A DNA stretch of 64,000 nt from Aedes albopictus (lineage: Eukaryota > Arthropoda > Insecta > Diptera > Culicidae), in assembly GCF_035046485.1 (NCBI RefSeq), contig NC_085138.1, positions 8,532,823-8,596,822 on the forward strand. Reading direction: 5' to 3'. The translations under genes and the position numbers were made by a program. Shown piece after piece: positions 22,688-34,176 of the stretch (the first letter of the stretch is position 1; the number at the start of each line of letters is the position of its first letter). Below the pieces are notes generated by a model. That model did no database searches. It saw nothing but the letters and a program-made list of their open reading frames with translations, and was not told where the DNA came from.

Positions 22688-23180
22688 CAGAGATGGCATA
22701 GATACACTGATAAACAGCTCTGCGTACACATCTTCAATAAAATGTGCGCCGCTTTATTTTGCTACGAATGTGAAGCGGCAACAAACACACATCGCGCAGC
22801 CGTAAAACTTTGCGTGAGAGTGCGAATGTGTAAGTTGCCACACCAGCTGCGTGAGACGTCGCAGAGCTCAAACTTCTTCTGCGTGAGCTTCCCTCATTTC
22901 TAGGAATGAGCTACACATCTGCGCTATCTGAGCTGCAAGTTGTAGGCTCTCGGCAATACAGAGTAGCGCAGCGCTGCGATGTGAGCTGTGTGTTGGACTG
23001 TACTTTCTCTTGCTTTCCTGCGCTCACCCTCGTGCGCGACGCGACAACGATGCCGAGCGCGTGCAGTCGGACCACACAGAAGATTATTCTTTACACGCAC
23101 TCTTCCTCATCTGACAGGCTGTGTGTATTGTGTATTTTTTTATCTTCTCACTTAGCACTCTGAGGAGCATGCCATCTCTG
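22688..23180. mobile_element. hAT-type MITE, 493 bp, CAGAGATGGCAT ends
   Basis: The 12-bp termini CAGAGATGGCAT are perfectly inverted at 22688 and 23180. CA(G)-starting ends of this kind are typical of hAT elements, and the element at 28198-28374 has a similar end (CAGGGATGCCA). The flanking octamers do not match, so the insertion is old or rearranged. The interior is GC-richer than its surroundings. Two frames of about 85 codons inside it have no known domain. Confidence 0.6.
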
Positions 23181-23288
23181 CTCAAGAACGAAGCATCGTA
23201 GAAACAATGTTTTTTTTAGAAAATGAAAGCAAATTTTTCCATAAAAAAAATATTGACTGGAAAGTTTTGTTCTCATTTAAAATGTATA

Positions 23289-24231
23289 GGGTAGGTAATC
23301 AAAATTTGAACCAAATTGCGGCTTTCTGAAGCAGTACAAATTTTAAGTGATTTTTTCTCCCACATGGAAATAATTTACTACGGCAAAATCGTATGTACAT
23401 GAAAGCCACGGGCATAAGCTTTCTGTTAAATGATAAAAAGTTTGTATTTGCACCGAATTTCATTGAAATATTTGATTTTTCATCAACAGTGATTTTAATC
23501 TTAATTTGAACCATCGTAATCATAATTTGAACCAATTTTAATCTTAATTTGAACTACTGGCGGCAGCAGCTCGAGCAACTCACAAAACAGCCAATTCCAT
23601 GCTAAACAATGAAAAATCACATGAATCTGCTAATTCTCATACCTATTTTTCATTAGGCAGTGGAATCTCAACTCAGAATGTTCGAAATTCTTTAGGAATT
23701 TGGAAACTAAATTTGGATTTTTTCATCCCCCAAGAGTAAACAAAGCAACCACTAGCGCAATCTACAGGCCAACACTAGAAGCTCACCCCCGTTTACTAGT
23801 TCAAATTTAGATTACAAATGGTTCAACTTAAGATAAGATTCTCCAAGTAAGAATCACTTAAATTTGCTAATTTTATGACAAATAATGCGGAATATTATTC
23901 AGTTGGTCGATTCTACGATAAATAAGCTTTCATTTGACGTGTTTACATATTGCGTGTGATACAATGCATGAGCTGTACGAGTGCACCGAAAATGTGCTTT
24001 TTCTTGGGGGAAATGGATGAAATCACAGTGATTTTTCAATTGCCTGTTTTCCATGACAAAAACCCTTTTTTCAATGCTTTTAAAGTCCATGTTATCAGGT
24101 TATATTACGAAAAGCTGTTTAACATATTTTTCGGGACAACATTTGCCTGAAAAGTACGTCATTTTAATGAATTTTGAAATGGTTCAAATTAAGATTACAA
24201 TTTGACTAGTTCAAAGCTTGATTTCTTACCC
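23289..24231. mobile_element. TA-flanked element with TTTGAACCA subterminal repeats
   Basis: The left end GGGTAGGTAATCAAAATTTG and the right end on the minus strand GGGTAAGAAATCAAGCTTTG are flanked by TA (23287-23288, 24232-24233). The motif CTTAATTTGAACCA and its inverse recur near 23505-23560, 23795-23830 and 24178-24195. It encodes nothing. Confidence 0.65.
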
Positions 24232-24318
24232 TACTGGCAGGTTACCGTTTTTAATAAAATTACAAATTACAAATTTTATAGACTTTTCAAAAATTGTAAT
24301 GTTTACTAAATCGAGTTA

Positions 24319-25040
24319 CAGGGAGTGGCTAAAATGTTTGGGATAGGCAATTTTTTTCTCTCACAAAAAAGTTCAACATGCTGTAACTTTTCATAGAGTG
24401 TATCAAAAATTTTCAAATTTCGACTGTTTATCAACTTATCATATGTGCATCATTGGTACAAATTTAAGCTCGATTGGTTAATCTTTCGGGAAACTAGAAA
24501 CGTTCTCGTAAAGCACTATTTTTTAGACAACTAATTTTTCAGCTGTTGTATCTCGCAGTGAACCCAATTGGGGTTTTAAATTAAGAAAAATGTATCGATT
24601 TTTTTGATTTTATACGAAAGAGCACCTTTTTCTGAGCCACTATGATTTTTTCAGATTTTTAGAACTTTATTTTGGTACCAAAAATCAATTTCAAAGAGAT
24701 TTTTTGAAATCACTTTTTGACATCTAGGTAACTGTTTGACAGCTCCATCCAGTACAAAATGCGACGAGGGGTAATTCGACAAATCGCTCCCATACAAACT
24801 TCAAATTGATTTTTAAATAGGTTCCCGGGCACCAAAATTCATGAAAATTTGGATTTCGGCTCAGTTTCGCATGCAGATTCAGAATATGGAATTATCTCAA
24901 CACCGCTAAAGAAGCCAATTGGATGAAACTTTGAGCGATTACCAACAATATAATAATGCTTGAAAATTCTTCAAAACATAGGTACTTTTTAAACGTTGAA
25001 AAAAGTTATGAACCATTTTTAGTTTGAACAATGTGCAGAT
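24319..25040. mobile_element. One-ended copy of the long-TIR TA element
   Basis: From CAGGGAGTGGCTAAAATGTT after TA (24317-24318), the sequence follows the left arm of the element at 58402-59907. It continues through ACATAGGTACTTTTTAAACG to AAAAAAGTTAT. The right terminus is missing. At its end it shows the uninterrupted form of the site where the 58-kb copy carries a solo LTR. Confidence 0.7.
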
Positions 25041-25049
25041 TAGCGGGGG

Positions 25050-26910
25050 TCAAATAAAAAGGTGTTCAGATTAGATGCGGTCAAACCAACGGGGGTAGAC
25101 GGTATAGCGTTTGAACAGTGAACATGGGATTCTGGTTTCATCCTGAATCCGGCCGACAAGCTCAAGTCGTTAACTTTTCAGTTCTCTTATCAAAATAAGC
25201 AATCTTAGATGACCGCACTGCGCTGCTATCGTTGCATCGGAATCGACCAACAGGATGTGACGGTAACTTTCACCTAACAAGGTGCCAAATGGCTTCACCT
25301 TGCTAGAAGTTCAAGTTTTTACCTTCCGGCATTCACAGCAGCAGACACACCTTCGGGACCTGTTGACTATACCTCCATCGAGTGGTGCTATATCTCTGGA
25401 TTGGTAACGGAATGAAATGAAGATTCAAAACCATTTTCCTATTTTTCTTGGCACGTGCTCAAGTCTGCATATCCGGTGTGGTGGGCTGAGAAGTCCACTT
25501 TGTGGTGTGCTGCCAAAAGGGACAAACAGCGTGCTGCACCCAGTCCAGTCCACCAAACCGAGTGATCTGGAACTCTAGTGGAAAATGACAGGAAAATTAT
25601 TGCCCGTTTCAAAGACGGTGCTTCACGTTTCAATGTTGGTTCAGGATGCTAGCTATTAAAGTGTTCTTAGATAAAAGATTCCTCTGATATGTTTCAAGAA
25701 AGAAATGTTTCTTGGAAATTCAGTCGAACTCAGGTTGCTGATTATTACCAAATACGTATAACTTTTTAATCTACTCAATGTTACGTCTGTCTACCTAGGG
25801 TGCCTAGCCTAGCTAGATTTGTTTTACACCGAAAGAAACCATAAGAGAACCAGTCGACTCGGACTTTCCTCTCGAGCAGAAACACGTGATTACTCAATAG
25901 GAAAGCACGAAGCCGTTGTGCTCCAGTGAATCTTTTGTAACAGTTCGATTCATTGTGCTTTCCTCTGGACGAGTAAATTTTCACCATGGGGTATGCCAAA
26001 ATGGAATCTTGCAAATAATGTTAGTTATTCGTAAAATAGAGTGTTGTTTGATAAAACGTAGAAAGGTTGTCCTCATTTGTGAAGTGGGTTTTCAGATCAT
26101 TTCCTATATGATTAGTATAATACTAGATAATGGTATCGCGTAGCGACAAACTTTCAACCAATATGCAATTACTTCCTATCAGAGATGTGATCAACACATA
26201 GGGAAATCGTTCCGAATGACCGATTAAGATCGTTTGCTCCACCTCTGTCAGTCAGATGTATAAAGAGCTGTGCGAGAGCAACCTAGCTGCAGATAATGCG
26301 GTAAAAGAACATTCCACGCATTCCGCAGAGGAGGGATTCCGTTCGCTGAGTGTCAGTCAGTTTCGCGGCACTGGACGAACTGGTTTTCTCCGCGGGCAAC
26401 TGCCGCGAACAGATGATTTCAAGCGCATACATGTGTGCTGTGGTGGCAAGGGTTGTATTAGACGTTGTCAAATCCGGAACTTTCCAGAATAAGACACCCA
26501 CGGGAAATATGTCCACCGAAACTGGTTTATATTGGAACACAGCGCGAAAAAACAGTTCAGCTCTGCTTACGAATTTGGTGTTTTGAAAATAAGCAAACTA
26601 GGTCATGCGAATAACACAAATCACGATTTGTTGAAGTGATAATATATGAGTCAAAATCTGACAGAAGGTAATGTCAATTTTACTCATCATACTATTCTAT
26701 CACAATGTTATTTATTAGAGTGGGTCATCGGAAACGTTTTCTCCTCAAAGCTTTTTTGGTTCCATTTCGGGTCTGTGCAAAATTTGAGCACGATCGGTTG
26801 CGTCTACACTTTGCACATTGCAATTGTATGGGAAAACATACTTGTTTTTTTGCATTTTTGTCATAAGTTGAAAAAGTTTGTCTGAAACTTTTTCACCGAT
26901 AATGTAAAAG
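25050..26910. other. Unassigned region with promoter-like signals
   Basis: Around 26170-26530 the sequence is GC-richer. It has TATAAAG at 26258-26264 and several TCAGT initiator-like elements (26247-26260, 26350-26362). Frames of about 78-85 codons overlap there in three phases, and none matches a known family. A TATA box and initiators alone do not prove a gene. Confidence 0.25.
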
Positions 26911-26914
26911 TATA

Positions 26915-27146
26915 GCCTAGGATATTCTGGAAAACTTTGTTGAACACCGCAAAGCGATCCGATGCTTGTAAAGAAAAGCTATATTTCAACAAACCACATG
27001 CATATGTTTAAGTTTTAACATGTAAAGAAATAACATAGCAACAAAATCATGCTGTTTCGGCAAGCAATGTCAACGCTAAAACTTTTTTCATAAGCATCAG
27101 ATTATGTCGTGGTCTTCGACCACGAGTTGTTCAGGACACCCTAGGC
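26915..27146. mobile_element. TA-flanked MITE with GCCTAGG ends
   Basis: The left GCCTAGGATATTCTGGA and the right end on the minus strand GCCTAGGGTGTCCTGAA are inverted. TA lies at 26913-26914 and 27147-27148. A short perfect hairpin (CGTGGTCTTCGACCACG) lies near the right end. Confidence 0.5.
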
Positions 27147-27479
27147 TATGTCCTCCCAAGGTTTTAGAAAAATTCGAGCTTATCTTGAGAGAAATGGAAA
27201 AGAGTGTGTTTTCTCATGTAAAATCCCGCGATGCGCAAAACGCAGATCGTGCCCAAATTTTGCAGTTATTTGGGTGCTGAAATGGGACCTTAAAAGCTTT
27301 GATCTGATGGAATGCCATCAAATTTTTTAAATTTTTCAAATAACGGATGATTACACAATCATGACTCTAATGGGAAATAATGTTGGTGCAAACACAATTT
27401 TACCGTGAAAACAGGAACTGAAAACTAACTAACTGGATGGAATTAGGTATGTTCAGATAAACACTCCTGATTAGCGCTG

Positions 27480-28740
27480 ATCCGACTCTGAGCCCAGTCC
27501 CTTGGGTGGCCTCATTACTTGCATAGATAACCACCAGGATCATTGGCGACTATGTACTTCATTGGCAGTGAGGAATAACGAGATTGACAAGATCGCCATT
27601 ACGAGGGGCTGGTGTACCAACAGCGAGCAAGCTGCAGGAGGTTCAACAGGAGATGCACGAGACGGCGCAAATGACCGGCGCGGACTTCACGTGGTCGCTG
27701 AACAGCAACAGGAGCGGGTTACCACAGATGTTGGTAGTTGCCGAACAGCTGGACGAGCGTATCGGCATCACGAGCGTGCGTTCTAACATCTGCAAGGACT
27801 TGAAACAGGGCCTGCTCAAGCTCCGCAAATCGCTAGGTCTGGGTAAGAAGGAGTACGATCTCCTGGTCGGAGAGTACGGAGTACGACTGACGCTTTTTCT
27901 TTGCTGGCAACGCGAGATGGCGCATGAGACCATGCAGCTTACCGGAGCCGTAGCGGAGAGGTCAAACCGCCCTACGGCTCGAGCTGCATGGCCGAAATTT
28001 GCCGAGATGCGGCCCGCGAGGGGCAAGAAAAAAAAAGGCAAGGAAAACCGAAAAGGAATAAAGAAACAACCACAGCGAGCAATCAGACTCCCAAGTCGGG
28101 TGCGAAACGCGCAAGGGGCAGGGAAACTAAGCACCATGAAGCCAACCCTATGAGAAATGGGGGGCCAGCCGGACCAATGGGAGGAGAACCCTTGGATCAG
28201 CGATGCCAGATGGTTTTCTGTATCACTCGTTCGAAAATCTGTATCCCATACAAAATTTGGGTGAAAAATCTGTATTCCATACAAATGAAAAATCTGTATT
28301 TCATATAAACGCAATCTGTACAGATGCTCAAAAAACTGTTTAATACAGATAAATCTGTATATATGGCATCCCTGCCTTGGATTACGGTTGGAAAGAAGGA
28401 GTTGAGAAAAATGAAACCAAACAGCAAGCGCAAACGAAGTGACGCGCTGGTCCTTAAAACTGAAGCGGATACATACGCCGAGGTGCTGAGGGCATCGCGA
28501 GGCGGATAGCAGTACGAGGTAGATGCACCAAATGTATCGATCCGCCTGCGAAAGGGTCCGGCAGGCTCGCAGATCACCATGATCAAGCTCCCTGTAGGGG
28601 AGGTGAACAAGGCAACTGCACAGCGAACAAGGGTCACACGACGGGCGAGTCTAAATGTCCAGGCACGCGAGGAGGTCGAACCAACCGACGATAATGAAGG
28701 TTACACACCTAATCCGAAACACCGGTGAAGCTCTGGCAAC
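27480..28740 (+). pseudogene. R1-clade LINE ORF1 (gag-like), decayed
   Basis: An open stretch ending at 28153 reads LQEVQQEMHETAQMTGADF, then DERIGITSVRSNICKDLKQG and a lysine-rich segment. After a hAT-type MITE (28198-28374) the sequence continues with SDALVLKTEADTYAEVLRAS, a stop, and VSIRLRKGPAGSQITMIKL. These blocks resemble the first open frame of R1-clade elements and are followed in order by endonuclease and reverse transcriptase relics. Stops and shifts make it non-functional. I am sure of the LINE type but less sure of the exact family. Confidence 0.7.
28198..28374. mobile_element. hAT-type MITE, 177 bp, 8-bp duplication
   Basis: CCTTGGAT lies at 28190-28197 and 28375-28382. The left end is CAGCGATGCCA and the right end, on the minus strand, CAGGGATGCCA. 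An octamer duplication with CAG-starting ends is the hAT signature. The interior repeats AATCTGTAT. It interrupts the R1 ORF1 relic. Confidence 0.85.
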
Positions 28741-28799
28741 ACTAGTTTTGCCGAAATATCTTTAAAAAAAACGAGAAAAAATGGCCGATAGAGCAGTTT

Positions 28800-29823
28800 T
28801 GGTCTATGCTGGATTCGCTATCAAGCGCACTAGTGGGATTGAGTCCCGTGGTCATAATGGAGATGTCAACGCCTAGGCGATTGAATGGGGTAGCCACTCG
28901 ACTAACGCGAGAGGCTGAGCTCTATTCGAAGCTATGGCTAGAATGAACGTGGATGTCGCGAATTGCGTCGGGTGGATGGCAACAAAAACCTACAGTAGGA
29001 ACGATGCAGAGTTCATTATTGATGTGACCTTTTGGAGCCCAGGTCTAAACCATAGCTCGGACTGGATGGTCGACGATGAATACACGCACAGTGACCATCT
29101 GGCGATTCAATACAGGGTCATCGATAGTCATCGGGGATGGTTGACATCGCTTCGATAAGCCGGCATTTGTGGAGCGATTGCTTATGGAGGGTAACACCGA
29201 TGATCTAGTCGGAACCCTAAGCCGTGCATGTGACGCCGCAATGCCAAGGCGATCCCATGGGCGATTCCTACCCAGAAATGGATGCAATCCGGTAGCAGGC
29301 GTGCCAGGCAGCCAACACGACCCCTTGGGATGATGCCCACAGAAGAGTAGTCATGTCCAAAACGAAGGGCGCGTCAGCACCCCCCAGAACGCTTCCCCGA
29401 GATGCTGTAGAAGATTGTGGAAACGTTGTTTCCGCGCCACGATACAAGAGCATGGGTCTCCGTGACCTATTGCCTAACAGGCCAAAGCGAAGTCGCCCCG
29501 GTGACGTATGACAAGCTCATAGCAATAGCAAAGTTGCTGAAGTTGAACAAGGCTCCGGTTCCGGATGGTATCCCAACAGTAACATCAAGACGGCAATCGA
29601 CACTAGCTCTGACATATTCAGAATGGCTATGCAGATGTGCCTAGACGGAAGCGAATTTCCGAAGAGATGGAAAAGGCAAAGATTGGTTCTACTGCCCAAA
29701 CCCGGGTTGCCACCTAGCGACCCATCGGCATAAAGACCTATCTGTCTTCTGAACACCGCTGGGAAGCCGTTAGAACAGATCACTCTGTTGAGGTTGACTA
29801 TAGTCTATACCGAGTAACCCGAT
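28800..29823 (+). pseudogene. R1-clade endonuclease and RT N-terminus, decayed
   Basis: The text AIEWGSHSTNARG near 28880-28920, then FIIDVTFWSPGL and DDEYTHSDHLAIQYRV (up to 29130), match the end of an R1-type apurinic endonuclease, including the catalytic SDH. Further on, LKLNKAPVPDGIPTV near 29540 and a block corresponding to PSDPSAYRPICLLNTAGK, in shifting frames, form the start of the reverse transcriptase. The relic is cut at 29823 by a small LTR element and resumes at 31213. Confidence 0.8.
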
Positions 29824-30040
29824 TGTAGTGTATACTACCCTAGAGCTTACACAATGTCTATTGTGTAGCAATATTCCGATGGAACAATAAACGATGCGAG
29901 CGAGAGCTCGCCCTCTTTTCATGTTAAGCTGTTGACCAAACAAGAAGCATTATTTATTTCTACTCCAGAAAACCTTTAAGAACCCCTAACGGCTTCCAAT
30001 CAGTTATTGTGTAAATCTAATTAATTGCTTGTATTTAAAA
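29824..30040 (+). repeat. 5' LTR, 217 bp
   Basis: Identical over its whole length to the 3' copy. It starts TGTAGTGTATACTACCC and ends TGTATTTAAAA. An AATAAA lies at 29885-29890. No clear TATA box is present. Confidence 0.92.
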
Positions 30041-30041
30041 G

Positions 30042-30052
30042 TGGCGACGAGG
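30042..30052 (+). other. Primer-binding site, tRNA-Ser(GCU) type
   Basis: TGGCGACGAGG starts 2 nt after the 5' LTR. It is complementary to a tRNA 3' end CCTCGTCGCCA, which is how animal tRNA-Ser(GCU) ends as I recall it. Confidence 0.75.
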
Positions 30053-30995
30053 TGAAAAAAAAAACTAGTGATAATATATAGGAAAAGGTCGCAGTGTATT
30101 TATCAATCGGATACAATTAAAGTTACATCGTACCATTGTTTGTCGTTAGTGATGAGACCTATTTTATGACGATGGGCTAATTGGCCTTGAAACGAGTGAT
30201 ACAAACTAAATATCTTGACTTGGTCTCGACTATTAGTACCAAATGGTACCTATAAATGTGTAACGTGATAAAGGTGAAAATCCGCCAAAACAGCACTGGG
30301 CAAAAAAAAAAAACTATTGATAGAAGGATATAGTACAAAGAAAATTTGTCATGGCTACTACGGCATTAGTGTACCTACTTAGCCAAGAAGGCAACACGGG
30401 CTTTGTCGTGTCATAGAGGAACAAAGCCAATGGAATCACTGTCCGCCGTGTAGTTCAATTATTTTCGCTGGACGAAGTTAAGGAGTGTATTTGCGGGCTG
30501 GTTTTAATAATATATGCCTTGTGTTTTTGTTTTTCTTTTTGTATAGGTCAGCTGACTTAAAGGCTCCTTCAACGGCTGATTGGCCCGCTAGACGTGAGAC
30601 TCAACGATATGGCGCGAATTGGGCATTATACTGAGATATCATATGGAGTTGAATCAGGAGCGACCGGATCTCGAAATGATGGAGTTCAGTGCATGTGTTA
30701 TGCGAGTACCGATGACGAGGCATCCAATGGGAATTGTTATCATTGTGCGACGAAATTGTCGATTCGAAACGAAAAGTATTTGAAGAATCTACGCATGGTC
30801 GAAATAATAACACTTTTGCGTAAACAAGTGTCTGATTTAAAAGGATTTGGTGTGCTAAATTGCAATATAAGAAATTTGTATTTGAAGTGTATTTTGATGA
30901 GTGTCATATTCAGAATAGATTGTTCGGAATTAAGTCTAAATAATTATGTTAGATAGTCTATAAGTGTTTGTATTTACTTCCAAAGAGGGAAGAAC

Positions 30996-31212
30996 TGTAG
31001 TGTATACTACCCTAGAGCTTACACAATGTCTATTGTGTAGCAATATTCCGATGGAACAATAAACGATGCGAGCGAGAGCTCGCCCTCTTTTCATGTTAAG
31101 CTGTTGACCAAACAAGAAGCATTATTTATTTCTACTCCAGAAAACCTTTAAGAACCCCTAACGGCTTCCAATCAGTTATTGTGTAAATCTAATTAATTGC
31201 TTGTATTTAAAA
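30996..31212 (+). repeat. 3' LTR, 217 bp
   Basis: Base-for-base equal to the 5' LTR by eye. It is preceded by the purine run and followed directly by the CCGAT duplication. Confidence 0.92.
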
Positions 31213-31485
31213 CCGATGACTCTGGCCTCTCGGATAACCAGTTCGGCTTCCGGGTAGGTCGATCGACGATGGACGCTATTAGGACTGTAACCAAAACGGC
31301 TGAGATAGCGCTCCTAAAGAAGCGAACAGGAATCCGCTATTGCGAGGTTGTCACGCTAGACGTAAAGAATGCGTTCAACAGCGTCAGATGGGTCTCCATC
31401 AAGTGCGCCATACTTCACCAAGGAAACCCGGCTAGCCTATGCCGAGTATACTGGAAAGCTACTTCCAGAATAAGGTGCTAATCTA
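31213..31485 (+). pseudogene. R1-clade RT core fragment
   Basis: The frame reads DDSGLSDNQFGFRVGRST, then TGIRYCEVVTLDVKNAFNSV, matching the fingers and first palm motif (V-T-L-D-V-K-N-A-F-N-S) of R1 reverse transcriptases. It ends near 31480, before the YADD motif. It continues the relic interrupted at 29823, and the two sides join sensibly at the single CCGAT. Confidence 0.8.
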
Positions 31486-33083
31486 GGACGACGTCAATCC
31501 CATTACTCAAGGACATACCGCATTATTTATTATAAAACTATCAAAATTACGTAATTCAAACTTGTAGATGTGATCTTGAATTGAACTCTTTGTAATCTCC
31601 TTTGAATTTTTAAACGGGGTTATCGGCGCCACACTCAGCGGTACGGTACCTTTTCCATCGACGTAGTTTACCATCTAGTTCTTACAGAGCTTGCAAGAGA
31701 GTCTATCAATTTTAATAATCAACTATGATGCCAGAAACCTAGGAAGATTTACCTCTTGCTACCAATATCTGCTCATCATACCTATCGCCCACTAAACCTC
31801 CCAATAAAGCGACGTAAAGGTGGAGGAGGTGGAGCTTCTACTTAGTTATTGCAAGATTTTCCCTGTTCCATGTCGTATAACCCACCCACCCATCTTCATC
31901 ACATCGTTGTCGATGTTCTCGAAGTTGGGCCGCTCCGTAGTCGTATCCTCATTATGTGTTGATTACCATGTTGGTGTTCGTTGTTGTGCATGACAACGAC
32001 GCCGGTAACCGCCCTTTCCCATTTCGTAGCCGTAGCCATCTCGATGATTCCCTTCTTAAATGATCCTTCACGGTGTTGTGAGCTGCGTTCAAAGGAAACC
32101 ATGTGCTTGAGGAGAACCGTGAGACATTTTTAGAGTAATCAATATTTGTACTTACACTGAATCGATTGGTCACGTAGCATTGATGAGCAAATAGCCGACC
32201 GAAAGGCAACATTACACACTTACAGTTTAATCATTTAATCACTGCCTTTCGGAAGTTTACAATTTCAGATAGTAATGTCAAAATGCAAGAACTTTTATAC
32301 GATTTTTTTTGAATTTTTTAATTAATTTAGTTATTTGTATTTCTGAAATTAATCATTTGTTCTCAAGACACGTTTTGTAGTCTGCAAGTTCAAAGTCGTG
32401 GCTACTATCAGTTAAGACATTCCTCAGTGAATAATAATGAATATGAAAATAACAAGTAACACATAGTGAATTTTTCTAAAGCTGTCGACCTTGCATAACT
32501 GACCAACCGTAAGTGCCATTTCAGTATCGCCACAAGCACTAAATTTACACAAGGAACCAGTATGTAGAATTTAGCGGTATCCTTTCATTAGCTTGTGCAG
32601 CCTAATCAGAGCATAAAACCACGAAAGTACGCAAATCCAATGCTCCTAAATTACCGCCCAACAAGCGGAACGGAAAATTGAATTTCGATCGTCACGCCAT
32701 CTACTTTGAAGTTGGATTGTGCGTGACCACCATCACCACTGAACTAGTCAAACCAAGCGAATGAACCAATAGAGGAAAAGAGAGAAAGAGAAAGGGACAT
32801 GTGCACATGGACACGAACGGAAAATACGACATGTTTTGAAGTGGTAGGTGGTATCCACCAGTGGCGTTCGAAATGTTGTGCCGGGAATCAAACCACATGA
32901 AAAGCAGCACTGGTTTTCTGCTGTTTCGTTTGACCACATGTAGACCAAGAAAATCGAGAAAACCCCATTCACCGGGTAATGTCTTAGCCACGCCACCCAG
33001 AGCAGTGACGGACATAATTTTGGAACCGTTTAAGTTGACATTATTTTATCTGAAATCGTTTTTGTATTAGTTTCCATTTCAGG
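31486..33083. other. Unassigned stretch
   Basis: A minus-strand frame at 32701-33015 (104 codons) and short frames near 31899-32212 lack recognisable domains. No termini or tandem repeats are visible. Confidence 0.3.
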
Positions 33084-33085
33084 TA

Positions 33086-33902
33086 CCGTCAAGTCGCCAT
33101 TCACCGTGACCCTTCGAATATTTTTTTTTTCATTATTTCCATATTACAATGGAATGGTATGACAATTTCACTTAAATTTCACCAATACAACACTAATGGA
33201 TTGTTACCATGTCAAAACGCGGGTTAGAAACTTTTTACAGTACCATTTTGGCACTAAAATGTGTTTATATGAAGCAATATTTAGCTCAGTCACTGCATTC
33301 GTAGTAAAAAAAAAACAAAAACTGCACTTACGTGATTTAAGCGCTTAACTAAATGTAGTAACGATATTATTTCACCAAGAAGCAATTAAATTCACCTATC
33401 AGGTATCTATTTTGCATTATCGAAGCAAGTTTACCAAGAAAGTACGATTCCACTCATTTTTTTTTATTGAAACAAAAGGGCACGGTAAATGGGTACCCTA
33501 AAAATCAGTGGTCTCCATTAACCGTAACCCATGTTGCCCCATATAAGTAGAAAAAAAATGAAAATTTGAAAATTCGTTTTTCTAAATAAATCTTGCAAGT
33601 TATTACTTAAAATGAATATAAACGAAGAGAATTGACTTTGCTGATACTCGGTGAATGGGTACCTACTACCACGGTGAATGGTGACCTACCACGGAATCAG
33701 GCGACCTTCCCATCCTCTTCTAAATGTACTATATCATCCATTTTTGTGAAAATTTTTCTACTTTTGTGGTTATTACTTTAATTCTAACCTATAATGAAGG
33801 CAATTAACAGCGGTACCAACAATGTTTATAAGATTGGTGTAAAACGGCAGCCTTTATTCGCCTCAAATTTTCTTAGATCCACGGTGAATGGTGCCTTGAC
33901 GG
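33086..33902. mobile_element. TA-flanked element with CCATTCACCGTG repeats
   Basis: The left end CCGTCAAGTCGCCATTCACC and the right end on the minus strand CCGTCAAGGCACCATTCACC are flanked by TA (33084-33085, 33903-33904). The motif CACGGTGAATGG or its inverse recurs near 33478, 33518, 33650, 33668 and 33880. It is non-coding and AT-rich. Confidence 0.7.
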
Positions 33903-33914
33903 TACGAAAAGGAG

Positions 33915-34104
33915 TTTTTTTTTGTTTTTTTTATCTGTATTAACAAGATTTTTAGCCCTGGGCTACTTCATCTCGGGACCCACGCTTTTCTTCTCTTCCG
34001 AAGGAAGAACTCACATTTTTGGGAGTTTGTCGGGAGTGAGATTCGATCCCAGGTCCTCGGCGTGATAGTCACGTATTCTAACCATCCAACCAGGTCCGTT
34101 CCAC
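33915..34104 (-). mobile_element. tRNA-derived SINE, minus-strand copy
   Basis: This is the same family as the copy at 19201, inverted. An A-run tail lies on the left and the B box (GGATCGAATCTC on the minus strand) near 34050. AAAGGAG occurs at 33908-33914 and 34105-34111, a short target duplication. The promoter boxes are slightly diverged. Confidence 0.8.
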
Positions 34105-34176
34105 AAAGGAGATTTATGATTTGCCCGATGTTTCGACACTAATGTTGTGTCTTCTTTAGGGTACATACGGTGGTAG

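Larger units (their letters stand above)
29824..31212 (+). mobile_element. Small LTR retroelement (TRIM-like), 1389 bp
   Basis: Two identical 217-bp direct repeats (29824-30040, 30996-31212) enclose 955 bp and are flanked by CCGAT (29819-29823, 31213-31217). A primer-binding site follows the 5' LTR, and a purine run (AAAGAGGGAAGAA, 30982-30994) precedes the 3' LTR. There is no gag, protease, RT or integrase. A 120-codon frame at 30594-30956 is unrecognised. The element must have been mobilised by proteins of another LTR element. Identical LTRs imply a very recent insertion. The LTRs begin TG but end AA rather than CA. Confidence 0.9.

Noticed and set aside
26256..26290. TATAAAG with nearby TCAGT elements as a gene promoter
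   Set aside because: Such short motifs are common by chance and no supported coding exon follows.
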